Shown one piece after another: positions 49,556-57,657 of a stretch of 64,000 bases of DNA (position 1 is its first letter; each line of letters begins with the position of its first letter). The stretch comes from Insolitispirillum peregrinum. GTDB lineage: Bacteria > Pseudomonadota > Alphaproteobacteria > Rhodospirillales > Rhodospirillaceae. The notes below the pieces were generated by a model. That model had not been told where the DNA came from. It searched no databases and saw only the letters and a list, made by a program, of their open reading frames with translations. Where the stretch lies: the NCBI RefSeq assembly GCF_042665255.1, contig NZ_JBHTCD010000001.1; one strand, given 5' to 3'. The position numbers and the translations under genes are program-made.

Positions 49556-51055
49556 TCACGCCGTCGCCTTTTCCTGACCGCAGGCCATCTGTGCGGCGTA
49601 CCACGCACCGACGGAGGTCTCGATGTATTCAAAGGCGTAGTCGTCAAGGACCGGAATACCGGCCTGCGCCAGCGTGTCTTTCGGGCAGTCACCGACCTTG
49701 GCGCACAGAACGGCACTGACGCCTTCCAGAGCCTTGATGATGATGTCCAGCCGGTCGTCCTCGCCGTAGCCGCCGACGCAGTAGTTGTCTGCCCGCCGGT
49801 GGCCGCTGAAGCGCACCCCATGGCTGTCGACTTCGTAAATCTGGAATTCGGTGGCATGACCGAAGTGCTGGTTGACACGCCCGCCGCCCTTGGTGGCAAT
49901 CGCCACCAGCATGGGCTGTTCGGCAACGGTGCTGACCGTGTTCACCGCCAGTTGGGCTTCCATTTCCGCCGTCGCCCGCCGCCGGTCTTCGCGTTCCTTT
50001 TCCACCACCTGACGGTAGAGGTCGCGCTTTTCCGGGTTGTAGTCGATGTCGGCGGCGATCTTGTCCATGGTGAATTCCTGGCCACGATCTTCGCCCAGCA
50101 GGCCCACGGCATCGGCCCGGCACTGGCGGCAGTGCTTCATCAACTTGGTGCCGTCCGACACCTTGTCCTGCAGACTCTTCAGCTCGGCGGCACTCGGCCC
50201 ACGCTGGCCGATCAGCCCGAAATGCGTTCCGTGCGCCGCGTCGGAAATCAGCGGCATGATGTTGTGCAGGAAGGCACCGCGCTTTTTGACTTCGGCGTTG
50301 ACCTCGGCCAGATGCTGGTCATTGACGCCCGGGATCATCACCGAGTTGATCTTGACCAGAATACCCTTCTTCACCAGCGCATCCAGACCTTCAAGCTGGC
50401 GTTCCAGCAGGATTTGCGCCGCATCGCGGCCGGTCCAGCGCTTGCCCTGATAATAGATCCACGGATAGATCTGCGCCCCGATGTCGGGATCGAGCGCATT
50501 GAAGGTGATCGTCACATGGTCGATGTTGTGCTGGGCAATGTCATCGACATAGTCCGGCAGGGCAAGACCGTTGGTCGAGATGCAGAACTTGATGTCCGGC
50601 AGCTTTTTCTCGACCAGTTCAAAGGTTTTGGCCGTCTTGCGCCAGTCATAAACCGCATCGCCCGGACCAGCCACCCCCAGCACCGACAATTGCGGCACTT
50701 CGTTGGCCACCGCAATCACCTTGCGGGCGGCGTCTTCGGGGGTCAGGCGTTCGGAAACCACGCCGGGGCGGCTTTCGTTGGCGCAGTCGTACTTGCGGTT
50801 ACAGTAGTTGCACTGGATGTTGCACGCCGGAGCCACCGCCACATGCATACGGGCGAAATAGTGGTGGGCTTCTTCGCTATAGCAGGGATGGTCCTTGATC
50901 TTGTCCCAGATGTGGTCGGGAAGATCGCCCTGCGCATCCGACGAGCCGCAGCTCGACGACGAGCAGCCGCCCTTGTCCATCTCGGCCCGCATGTCGGCCA
51001 CAGTGACAGGGCTTCCGAGAGGGGAGATGCTGTCCAGGGAAATGATCTGGCTCAC
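49556..51055 (-). CDS. nifB: FeMo-cofactor biosynthesis radical SAM protein NifB
   Basis: The 499-aa protein has the NifB radical-SAM core with Cys78-x3-Cys82-x2-Cys85 (CNIQCNYC, followed by NRKYDC), GVAGPGDAVYDW, ISTNGLALPDYV and SVMIPGVNDQHL. A C-terminal NifX/NafY-like domain (VAIATKGGGRVNQHFGHATEFQIYE, about 390-490) follows. It builds NifB-co, the 8Fe-9S-carbide precursor of FeMo-co. The start is a GTG with AAGGAGACC five bases upstream. A sigma-54 promoter and two NifA-type sites lie upstream, so it heads an operon with fdxN, LRV, nifZ-nifT and the SIR2-like gene. Confidence 0.97.
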   Translation of the reverse strand: MSQIISLDSISPLGSPVTVADMRAEMDKGGCSSSSCGSSDAQGDLPDHIWDKIKDHPCYSEEAHHYFARMHVAVAPACNIQCNYCNRKYDCANESRPGVVSERLTPEDAARKVIAVANEVPQLSVLGVAGPGDAVYDWRKTAKTFELVEKKLPDIKFCISTNGLALPDYVDDIAQHNIDHVTITFNALDPDIGAQIYPWIYYQGKRWTGRDAAQILLERQLEGLDALVKKGILVKINSVMIPGVNDQHLAEVNAEVKKRGAFLHNIMPLISDAAHGTHFGLIGQRGPSAAELKSLQDKVSDGTKLMKHCRQCRADAVGLLGEDRGQEFTMDKIAADIDYNPEKRDLYRQVVEKEREDRRRATAEMEAQLAVNTVSTVAEQPMLVAIATKGGGRVNQHFGHATEFQIYEVDSHGVRFSGHRRADNYCVGGYGEDDRLDIIIKALEGVSAVLCAKVGDCPKDTLAQAGIPVLDDYAFEYIETSVGAWYAAQMACGQEKATA

Positions 51056-51094
51056 GGCTGGTCTCCTTGCGATGACGTTCGTTGCCGATGTCTA

Positions 51095-51110
51095 AGCAAG
51101 GATGATGCCA
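51095..51110 (-). promoter_or_regulatory. Sigma-54 (-24/-12) promoter of nifB
   Basis: On the minus strand TGGCATCATCCTTGCT has the GG and GC dinucleotides at the required spacing and a perfect TTGC. The predicted transcript start is near 51083, 28 bases before the nifB GTG. Confidence 0.88.
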
Positions 51111-51165
51111 GTTTTATAAAGTCATTATTTTCAGATAGTTATGTTTTTTCGACGTAAAAAATCCG

Positions 51166-51181
51166 TGTCCGACACACGACA
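51166..51181. promoter_or_regulatory. NifA upstream activator sequence, proximal
   Basis: TGT-N10-ACA (TGTCCGACACACGACA), about 64 bp upstream of the centre of the nifB sigma-54 promoter. Confidence 0.75.
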
Positions 51182-51217
51182 CAGGGCAACACAACACCAC
51201 CGAACAACAGGACACAA

Positions 51218-51233
51218 TGTTGGAAATCTGACA
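51218..51233. promoter_or_regulatory. NifA upstream activator sequence, distal
   Basis: A second exact TGT-N10-ACA (TGTTGGAAATCTGACA), 52 bp from the first, that is about five helical turns. Confidence 0.75.
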
Positions 51234-51267
51234 GAACAGAACCGGGTGTGTCGGACAGGGACACCCC

Positions 51268-51513
51268 CTATCGCCGCGCTCGCCGCAGCAACCAGCCCAG
51301 CGCCCGCCGCAGACGCCCGGCCGGACGCCGACGGATCAGGGCCGCCGCCGCGGCCTCGTCGTGCGCCATCCCCGGCAGGCGCAGGGACGGCGCAAACGGC
51401 ACCTCCTGCCAGCCGGTCGAGGCCCGGTGCAACGCCGCCAGACCACTTTCAGCGCCAAACCCGGCCCGTTCATAGGCCTGAAAGACGCTTTGAGGCTGCC
51501 TGTCACTCATCAT
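51268..51513 (-). CDS. Small Arg-rich hypothetical protein
   Basis: An 81-aa protein (MMSDRQPQSVFQAYERAGFG ... ending RRALGWLLRRARR). It starts at a double ATG with AAGGA four bases upstream, 14 bases past the stop of the DUF2817 gene. Third codon positions are strongly G/C, as in real genes here. No family was recognised; the basic, amphipathic C-terminus might contact membrane or nucleic acid. Confidence 0.5.
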   Translation of the reverse strand: MMSDRQPQSVFQAYERAGFGAESGLAALHRASTGWQEVPFAPSLRLPGMAHDEAAAAALIRRRPAGRLRRALGWLLRRARR

Positions 51514-51527
51514 CCGATCCTTCCCTG

Positions 51528-52649
51528 TTACCACGACACCAGCGAGGCCAGACCGGCCAGCGCGTGGCGGACCACTTGCCGCCCCCGGAACAGCACCATT
51601 TCCTGCCAGTCGGCCTGCGCCGGATAGAACGCATGGCGCAGGCGGGTCTTGATCGCGCGCGCGTGCGGGGCCGACCAGTCGATCCCGCCTTGTGCATGCA
51701 GCCAGTGGTCAGCGCACAGGGCGGTCAGGATTTCGTCAAACGGATAGGTGCCAAACTCCAGCGTCAGCATACAGCCGCGATCTTCGACCAGCTGATGCCA
51801 GAAATAATCGGTCAGGCCGCGCTTGGGGCCAGAGGTCGAGGTGCCACACAGCGGCTCGGTCACACTGTCGCCGAACCACTGGCGGGCATAGCTGACCGGC
51901 TTGCTGGCGGGGGGATGGTCACAAATCAGCTCGCCATAGCCATAGGGACCAAGGCCGGTGTGCAAATCAATCACGCACAGCCCGGACCGATCGGCCAGCC
52001 CATAGTCGGCACTGACGGATTCCAGCGTCCGCCGCGACCATGTCGGGGCCTTGCCGCCATAAAACAGGCCGTCAGGGTGGGAATATTGTCCCGAGGTGAT
52101 GGCATTTTCCAGCCCCATCCGCCCGCGCTGAAGCTGATACTGCTGCAAGGCCTGCCAGTCGGGGCTGGTCTGGGCTTCGGCAATCAGGGCCTCGGCCAGA
52201 TCGCCATAGCCTTCATCGGCGGGCAAGGGTTCGGAAAAATCGATGAAGTTGCGGTTCAGGTCCACCCCGTCCTCGGTGACGCGGCGCAGCCAGGCAAAGC
52301 CGTGCGGATTGACCGCATGGATCAACAGCACCGCCACCCCGTCGGGCAAACGGTCGGCACCACCGCCCATCACCCAGTCGGTCAGAATGGCTGAGCCACA
52401 GAAGCCTTCGACGCCATGGGTCCCGGCCATCAGCACCAGCACCCGCCGGGCCGCTCGCGGGCCAATCCACACCACATCGCACGCCAACGCCTCGCCATGC
52501 GGCCCGCGTTTGGGATGCGCCCGACTGTCAACCGTCAGCCCGGCCCCGTCAGCAGCAGCCAGAAACGCCCGCCGGGCTTCTGCGTAATCCTCGCAAAAGA
52601 CGCTCCGTGCCGACGCCAAATTCAGAAAGTCGCAGCGTGCCAGTTCCAT
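51528..52649 (-). CDS. DUF2817 / M14-like zinc carboxypeptidase-family protein
   Basis: A 373-aa soluble protein with an M14-type core. The HGVEGFCG motif (LMAGTHGVEGFCGSA) supplies His and Glu zinc ligands, HAVNPHGFAW and DGVDLNRNF carry the substrate-binding Asn-Arg, LCVIDLHTGLGPYG carries the third zinc His, and the late LTLEFGTYPFDEI carries the catalytic Glu. DUF2817 members are predicted amidohydrolases or peptidases of unknown substrate. The ATG at 52649 follows GGGAGAGG. Sequence upstream to 52886 is in frame but has no SD. It is downstream of nasS on the same strand without an obvious terminator between. Confidence 0.82.
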   Translation of the reverse strand: MELARCDFLNLASARSVFCEDYAEARRAFLAAADGAGLTVDSRAHPKRGPHGEALACDVVWIGPRAARRVLVLMAGTHGVEGFCGSAILTDWVMGGGADRLPDGVAVLLIHAVNPHGFAWLRRVTEDGVDLNRNFIDFSEPLPADEGYGDLAEALIAEAQTSPDWQALQQYQLQRGRMGLENAITSGQYSHPDGLFYGGKAPTWSRRTLESVSADYGLADRSGLCVIDLHTGLGPYGYGELICDHPPASKPVSYARQWFGDSVTEPLCGTSTSGPKRGLTDYFWHQLVEDRGCMLTLEFGTYPFDEILTALCADHWLHAQGGIDWSAPHARAIKTRLRHAFYPAQADWQEMVLFRGRQVVRHALAGLASLVSW

Positions 52650-52882
52650 AACCTCTCCCGCCCTGGAGCCATCGACGCAACCCACCCCATCAGGTAGGGA
52701 AATGGTCCGCCCGGCCTGCAGCTTTTGCAAGCCCTGACATTTGACCTGAAACCGTCGGGAAAGGAACGCAGAAATTGCGCATAGGCCCCCCGCGCCTGCC
52801 GCAACTGCACCCGGCGCATGGGTGGGCGCGGAAAACGCATGGCAGGTCCCGGCCACCCTCCATCCCACCGGATGGGGCAGGC

Positions 52883-54106
52883 TCAAACAGGGGAACGGGC
52901 CGGGTCGAACAGGCGACCATCCATGAAGGTATCCGGGCCGAGATCAATCATTCCGCCACCCTCGGCAGGACTCTGGAATGGTTGTAAATGACCACCCTCA
53001 ACCCGCATGTCCTCCACCGGCAGCGGAATGCCCAACGGAGCCACAGCCCGCCGATAGAGGTCCGGTCGATAGACCGACGACACGATCCGTGCCCGCTCGG
53101 CCAGATCGCCGCTCCACAGACCCCATCGCTGCATCTGGGCCATCAGCCAGTGCCCGTGCGACAACCAGGGAAACGTCGCCTGCCAGTGATAAAAGACGTG
53201 CGGACCGGGAAGCGCCGTCGCAGGTTCGCCAGCCCGCAAGGTGACCTCGCCGCGCAAGGAGGCCAGAATGGCCGCGTCCGATTGCCCCAGATAGTCCTCG
53301 CGCGCCAACAATGCCGCCAGAATTTCCCGGTTGTCAGGATCATCGGCCCATTGCGCTGCCTGGACAAAGGCACGGATCAGCTTTTCAGCGACGTCGCCCT
53401 GTTGCTCGGCCCATGCCGTGCGCACCCCCAGCACCTTTTCCGGGGCCGCCGGAAACAGGTCGCTTTTGGTGGCAATGATGGCCCCGACCCCCTTGGCAAC
53501 CGCCCGTTGCCCCCACGGTTCACCGACGCAATAGCCGTCGATATGGCCCAACGCCAGACTTTCCACCATCCGGGGCGGGGCAATGACACCCAGATTCAGG
53601 TCAAGGTCAGGGTCAATCCCGGCGGATGCCAGCCAGTAGCGCAACTCGAAATTATGGCTGGAGACCGGAAACACCGTCGCAAACGACAGCGGCGGATGCC
53701 CTGCCGCCCGATCCGCCTCGATCACCTTGCGCAGCGCCTGCGCCGATTGCGCCCGTGGACCAGCCATGGCGACCGGATCAGCCTCGACCATCCGCCGGTA
53801 CAACGCGCTGGACACCGTAATGCTGTTGCCCCCTCGCCCCAACGCCATCAAGGCCAGCATCCCGACCTGCGGCGCCCGCGCCGCCCCGACCGCACAGGCC
53901 AGCGGAATACCGGCCAGCAAATGCGCCGCATCCAGCACGCCAAAGGCCACCTTGTCACGGATGGCCGCCCACGAGGCTTCGCGGACCAGCTCCAGCGCCA
54001 GCCCCTGTTGCTCGGCAAAGCCCTGCTCGTGCGCAATCACCGGCAGGGCGCAGTCAATCAGGGGGACGAAGCCACAGCGGACGAGGGTCAAAGCGGCGGA
54101 GGTCAT
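52883..54106 (-). CDS. nasS: NasS, cytoplasmic nitrate/nitrite sensor (NrtA-like)
   Basis: The 407-aa protein is homologous to the NrtA/CmpA receptors (SFATVFPVSSHNFELRYWLASAG, GVIAPPRMVESLALGHIDGYCVGEPWG, HGHWLMAQMQRWG) but has no signal peptide, the feature that separates the cytoplasmic sensor NasS from the exported receptor. In known systems NasS sequesters NasT until nitrate or nitrite binds. It follows nasT after 16 bp. The ATG at 54106 has GAGGAAAGG nine bases upstream. A real periplasmic NrtA is encoded in the same operon, so the two paralogues can be compared directly. Confidence 0.9.
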   Translation of the reverse strand: MTSAALTLVRCGFVPLIDCALPVIAHEQGFAEQQGLALELVREASWAAIRDKVAFGVLDAAHLLAGIPLACAVGAARAPQVGMLALMALGRGGNSITVSSALYRRMVEADPVAMAGPRAQSAQALRKVIEADRAAGHPPLSFATVFPVSSHNFELRYWLASAGIDPDLDLNLGVIAPPRMVESLALGHIDGYCVGEPWGQRAVAKGVGAIIATKSDLFPAAPEKVLGVRTAWAEQQGDVAEKLIRAFVQAAQWADDPDNREILAALLAREDYLGQSDAAILASLRGEVTLRAGEPATALPGPHVFYHWQATFPWLSHGHWLMAQMQRWGLWSGDLAERARIVSSVYRPDLYRRAVAPLGIPLPVEDMRVEGGHLQPFQSPAEGGGMIDLGPDTFMDGRLFDPARSPV

Positions 54107-54122
54107 CGGGATCAACCTTTCC

Positions 54123-54710
54123 TCAGATATCCATCTGGAATGCGATAATCACACTGTGCGCAATATCGACCAGTCGCCGGTTTTGCTGCATCGCGGTTCG
54201 CCGCAGGGCGGCATAAGCTTGCTCTTCGTCGAGCCCCTTGGCCTTCATCAGCAGGCCTTTTGCCTTTTCAATGGTCTTGCGGTCAGCGAGCTTGGCCTGA
54301 GCTTCATCCCGCTCGCGCCGCAGGGCGTCAAAGGCTTCAAAACGACTGATTGCCATTTCGACAATCGGCTTGATCCGTTCCGACCGCAAGCCGTCAACCA
54401 CATAGGCACTGACTCCGGCCTCAACCGAGGCCCTGATCATGTCACCGTCACTCTGGCCGACAAACATCGCAATCGGCCGCTGGATGGCACGGGACACCTG
54501 AAACATCTGTTCCAGCGTGTCACGGTCGGGGTTTTCCAGATCAATGATGATCACGTCCGGGGCCAACGCCTGAATGCGGCTGACCAGATTCAGGGTGGTG
54601 CCGATTTTGGCCACCCGGGTATAGCCGGACTCAACCAGCCCCCGCTCGACGATGGCGGCGCGGTCCGGGTCTTCATCAATCACCAGAATAGAGAGATTTT
54701 GATCCATCAT
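54123..54710 (-). CDS. nasT: NasT, ANTAR-domain transcription antiterminator
   Basis: 195 aa. An N-terminal receiver-like domain (about 5-125, with Asp57 in IIIDLENPD and the ED pair in VIDEDPD) is followed by a C-terminal ANTAR RNA-binding domain (about 130-192, DRKTIEKAKGLLMKAKGLDE, AYAALRRTAM). ANTAR proteins bind paired hairpins with six-base loops and prevent formation of a downstream terminator. Exactly such structures occur in the leaders of nrtA and nirB in this window. It is encoded downstream of the nitrate ABC importer and just before nasS. Confidence 0.93.
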   Translation of the reverse strand: MMDQNLSILVIDEDPDRAAIVERGLVESGYTRVAKIGTTLNLVSRIQALAPDVIIIDLENPDRDTLEQMFQVSRAIQRPIAMFVGQSDGDMIRASVEAGVSAYVVDGLRSERIKPIVEMAISRFEAFDALRRERDEAQAKLADRKTIEKAKGLLMKAKGLDEEQAYAALRRTAMQQNRRLVDIAHSVIIAFQMDI

Positions 54711-54824
54711 TCCGATCAGCCATGGCTTGGGACAGGAGAGAAAGGGCCTGTCCTCCCTGTAATTTCAGCACTGTACCCAAGCCCGAACAGAAAGACCACC
54801 CGGCCATCGTCCACAGAGTACCCC

Positions 54825-56507
54825 TCAGGCAACCTTGTGGTGCTTTCCGCCCTTCTCGTACTCTTCGAGGAACGACAACAGCTCTTCGCGATAGCTGTAA
54901 TAGCTGTCGTGCTCCAACAACCCCTTGCGCGTCCGTGGCCGGGGCAGCCTGACCTCCATGATCTTGCCGATGCGGGCATGCGGGCCGTTGGTCATCATCA
55001 CCACCCGGTCGGCCAGCAAAATGGCTTCGTCAACATCGTGGGTGACGCAAATGGCCGTCACCTGCGTTTTCGACCAGACATCCATCAGCACGTCCTGCAA
55101 TTCCCAGCGGGTCAGGGAATCCAGCATCCCGAACGGTTCATCCAGCAACAGCAGCTTGGGCTTCAGGGCAAAGGCGCGGGCAATGCCGACCCGCTGCCGC
55201 ATGCCGTTCGACATGTCGGCGGCCTTTTTGTCCATCGCGTCTTCCAGACCAACCCGCGACAGGTAATAGCGGGAAATGTCTTCGCGCTCGCGGGCCGACC
55301 CGTGGGGAAACACCCGCTCCACACCCAGCATGACGTTTTCCAGCGCCGACAGCCACGGGAACAGGCTGGGCGACTGGAACACCACCGCCCGATCCGGCCC
55401 GGCGTCGATCACTTCCTTGCCGTCGAGGATGATCCCGCCCGAGGAAATATCCGACAACCCGGCCACCATCGACAGGACGGTCGATTTGCCGCAGCCGGAA
55501 TGGCCGATCAGCGAAATGAACTCGCCGCGCTTCATCTTCAGGTCGAAACCATCGACCACCGTCAATGGTCCCTTGGGGGTGGCATAAATCTTTTTCACCC
55601 GGGTGAATTCGACAAAGCCGTCCAGCACCTGACTGGGTTTGGTCGCCCTGGGCACCCCGGCAACCCCTTGCTCGGACGGCAGGATCGGTGACAGGTCGGG
55701 GAGCTGCAGGCTGCTGCTGTCGGTGCGGGCGGCCTGCGCCCCGGCTTGCAGCAGGTACGAGGTCACATCGCGCCGCAGCGCCTTGAAATCATCATCGCTG
55801 TTCATCGCCGTCCGGTCACGCGGACGGTCGAGCTTGACCGGGAACGACGGCCCCAGCGTGGCCTTTGGCCCCGGATTGAGCGGGATAATGCGGTCGGCCA
55901 GCAAAATGGCCTCGTCCACATCGTTGGTGATCAGGATCACCGTCTTTTTTTCCGTCCGCCAGATATCCTCGATCTCGTCCTGCAATTTCGAGCGGGTCAG
56001 CGCATCCAGCGCTGACAGCGGTTCATCCAGCAACAGGATATCGGGGCTCATCGCCAGCGCCCGCGCCACCGATACCCGCTGGCGCATCCCGCCCGACAGC
56101 TCGGCAGGATAGCGTTCGGCGGCGTGCGACAGGCTGACCATCGCAATGTACTTGTCAACATGTGCGGCCCGCTGCGGCTTGCTCCACGACGGGAACACCG
56201 CATCGACCGCCAGCGCAATATTGCCGCGCACCGTCAGCCACGGCATCAGGGAATAGCTCTGGAACACCAGCCCGCGATCCGGCCCCGGCCCCTTGACCGG
56301 CTGGCCGTTAACGGTGATCGTCCCGGTATCCGGCATGATCAGCCCGGCAATCAGCGACATCAGCGTCGTTTTGCCCGAGCCGGAAAAGCCGACAATGGCC
56401 ACGAACTCGCCCTGCTCGATTGACAGGGAAATCCCGCTCAGCACATCGCTGCGCGCCGACCCGCGGCCATAGGACTTGGAAACGTTCTGAAGCTCGAGAA
56501 ACGACAT
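54825..56507 (-). CDS. Nitrate ABC transporter ATP-binding protein, tandem fusion of two ATPase domains
   Basis: 560 aa with two complete ABC domains. Domain 1 (about 1-245) has GFSGSGKTTLM, LSGGMRQRVSVARALA and LLLDEPLSALD. Domain 2 (about 290-555) has GHSGCGKSTVL, MSNGMRQRVGIARAFA and LLLDEPFGMLD. Both are of the NrtD/TauB group, whereas cyanobacteria use NrtD plus an NrtC with a receptor-like tail. Here two NrtD-like halves are joined by a linker of about 45 residues. It is encoded right after nrtB (GGAGG seven bases before the ATG) and supplies energy for nitrate or nitrite import. Confidence 0.9.
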   Translation of the reverse strand: MSFLELQNVSKSYGRGSARSDVLSGISLSIEQGEFVAIVGFSGSGKTTLMSLIAGLIMPDTGTITVNGQPVKGPGPDRGLVFQSYSLMPWLTVRGNIALAVDAVFPSWSKPQRAAHVDKYIAMVSLSHAAERYPAELSGGMRQRVSVARALAMSPDILLLDEPLSALDALTRSKLQDEIEDIWRTEKKTVILITNDVDEAILLADRIIPLNPGPKATLGPSFPVKLDRPRDRTAMNSDDDFKALRRDVTSYLLQAGAQAARTDSSSLQLPDLSPILPSEQGVAGVPRATKPSQVLDGFVEFTRVKKIYATPKGPLTVVDGFDLKMKRGEFISLIGHSGCGKSTVLSMVAGLSDISSGGIILDGKEVIDAGPDRAVVFQSPSLFPWLSALENVMLGVERVFPHGSAREREDISRYYLSRVGLEDAMDKKAADMSNGMRQRVGIARAFALKPKLLLLDEPFGMLDSLTRWELQDVLMDVWSKTQVTAICVTHDVDEAILLADRVVMMTNGPHARIGKIMEVRLPRPRTRKGLLEHDSYYSYREELLSFLEEYEKGGKHHKVA

Positions 56508-56535
56508 GGAACAGCCTCCGGTCAAATTACACTTG

Positions 56536-57627
56536 TTAGCGGGTCGCCGAGCGGGTAAAGGTGCTTTGCAGGGCGTACATCACCCGGTCGAGCAGGAAGC
56601 CGATGATGCCAATGGTGAACACTGCCACCATGATCCGCGCCAGCGAGGCAGAAGAGCCGTTCTGGAACTCGTCCCAGACAAATTTCCCCAGACCCGGGTT
56701 CTGCGCCAGCATTTCAGCGGCAATCAGCACCATCCAGCCCACCCCCAGCGACAGGCGCAGGCCGGTAAAGATGTAGGGTAGCGAGGACGGCAGAACCAGT
56801 TTGGTGATCTTGGTCGACCATTTCAGTTGCAGGACCCGGCCAACGTTCATCAGGTCCTTGTCGATCGACGCCACCCCGACAGCGGTGTTGATCAGCGTCG
56901 GCCACAGCGAACAGAGGGTGACGGTCACTGCCGAGGTCACAAAGGACTTCTCGAACATCGGATCCGCCGACACATACAGCGCACTGACCACCATGGTCAC
57001 AATCGGCAGCCAAGCCAGCGGAGAGACCGGCTTGAAAATCTGGATCAGCGGGTTCAGCGCCGCGTTGACCGTTGGCGACAGGCCACAGAACACCCCCAGC
57101 GGAATGGCAACCACACTGGCCAGCACAAAGCCCATGAACACCGTTTTCAGGCTGGTGGCAATCTGGTCGATATAGGTCGGCTTGCCGGTATACTGGCGCG
57201 TTTTGTACTCTTCGCCCTTGCTGACGGCGTCGGCCTTTTTCTCGGCCTGCCGCAGATCAAAGGCGGTTTCCTTCGCCCGCTGCGCCTGATGGTCGGCATA
57301 GAGAACCGTCACCTGTTCCCACACCGCCGACGGGCCGGGAATGGTTCCCAGGCTGGTGTTGACCAGCGGCGCGGTCATGCTCCACAGCATCAGGAACAGG
57401 CCAATGGCTGCCAGCGGAATGCCCAGCTGTTGCCACAGGCTTTTCACCTGCTCCTGCGGGTTGTCTCCGGCGGCAACTTTCAGGATCGGCTCGATCCATC
57501 CAAGGCCGACCATCGACAGCCCTTTCCCCACCCGGTTCAGCGTTGCGGCCCTGCGCGCCTTGCGCTGCTCGCACGCGGCCTGTTCAGTGGACTGAGACGT
57601 ATCAACGGTTTTCGATGCGCTGTTCAT
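56536..57627 (-). CDS. nrtB: Nitrate ABC transporter permease
   Basis: 363 aa. An unusually long N-terminal region precedes the usual permease core: a hydrophobic segment (IPLAAIGLFLMLWSM) and a charged loop rich in Ala, Lys and Gln (about 120-170). The core carries KPVSPLAWLPIVTMV and the EAA-type loop GVGWMVLIAAEMLAQ, with about six helices. Members with this long insertion are common in proteobacterial nitrate importers. GAGGGAGAGGG precedes the ATG. It lies 30 bp downstream of nrtA. Confidence 0.92.
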   Translation of the reverse strand: MNSASKTVDTSQSTEQAACEQRKARRAATLNRVGKGLSMVGLGWIEPILKVAAGDNPQEQVKSLWQQLGIPLAAIGLFLMLWSMTAPLVNTSLGTIPGPSAVWEQVTVLYADHQAQRAKETAFDLRQAEKKADAVSKGEEYKTRQYTGKPTYIDQIATSLKTVFMGFVLASVVAIPLGVFCGLSPTVNAALNPLIQIFKPVSPLAWLPIVTMVVSALYVSADPMFEKSFVTSAVTVTLCSLWPTLINTAVGVASIDKDLMNVGRVLQLKWSTKITKLVLPSSLPYIFTGLRLSLGVGWMVLIAAEMLAQNPGLGKFVWDEFQNGSSASLARIMVAVFTIGIIGFLLDRVMYALQSTFTRSATR

Positions 57628-57657
57628 GATCCCTCTCCCTCGCATACCGGCTGTTAG

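Noticed and set aside
53727..55691. 654-codon open frame on the + strand across nasS, nasT and the ATPase genes
   Set aside because: It overlaps three well-supported minus-strand genes; the translation is His/Gln/Arg-rich without motifs.
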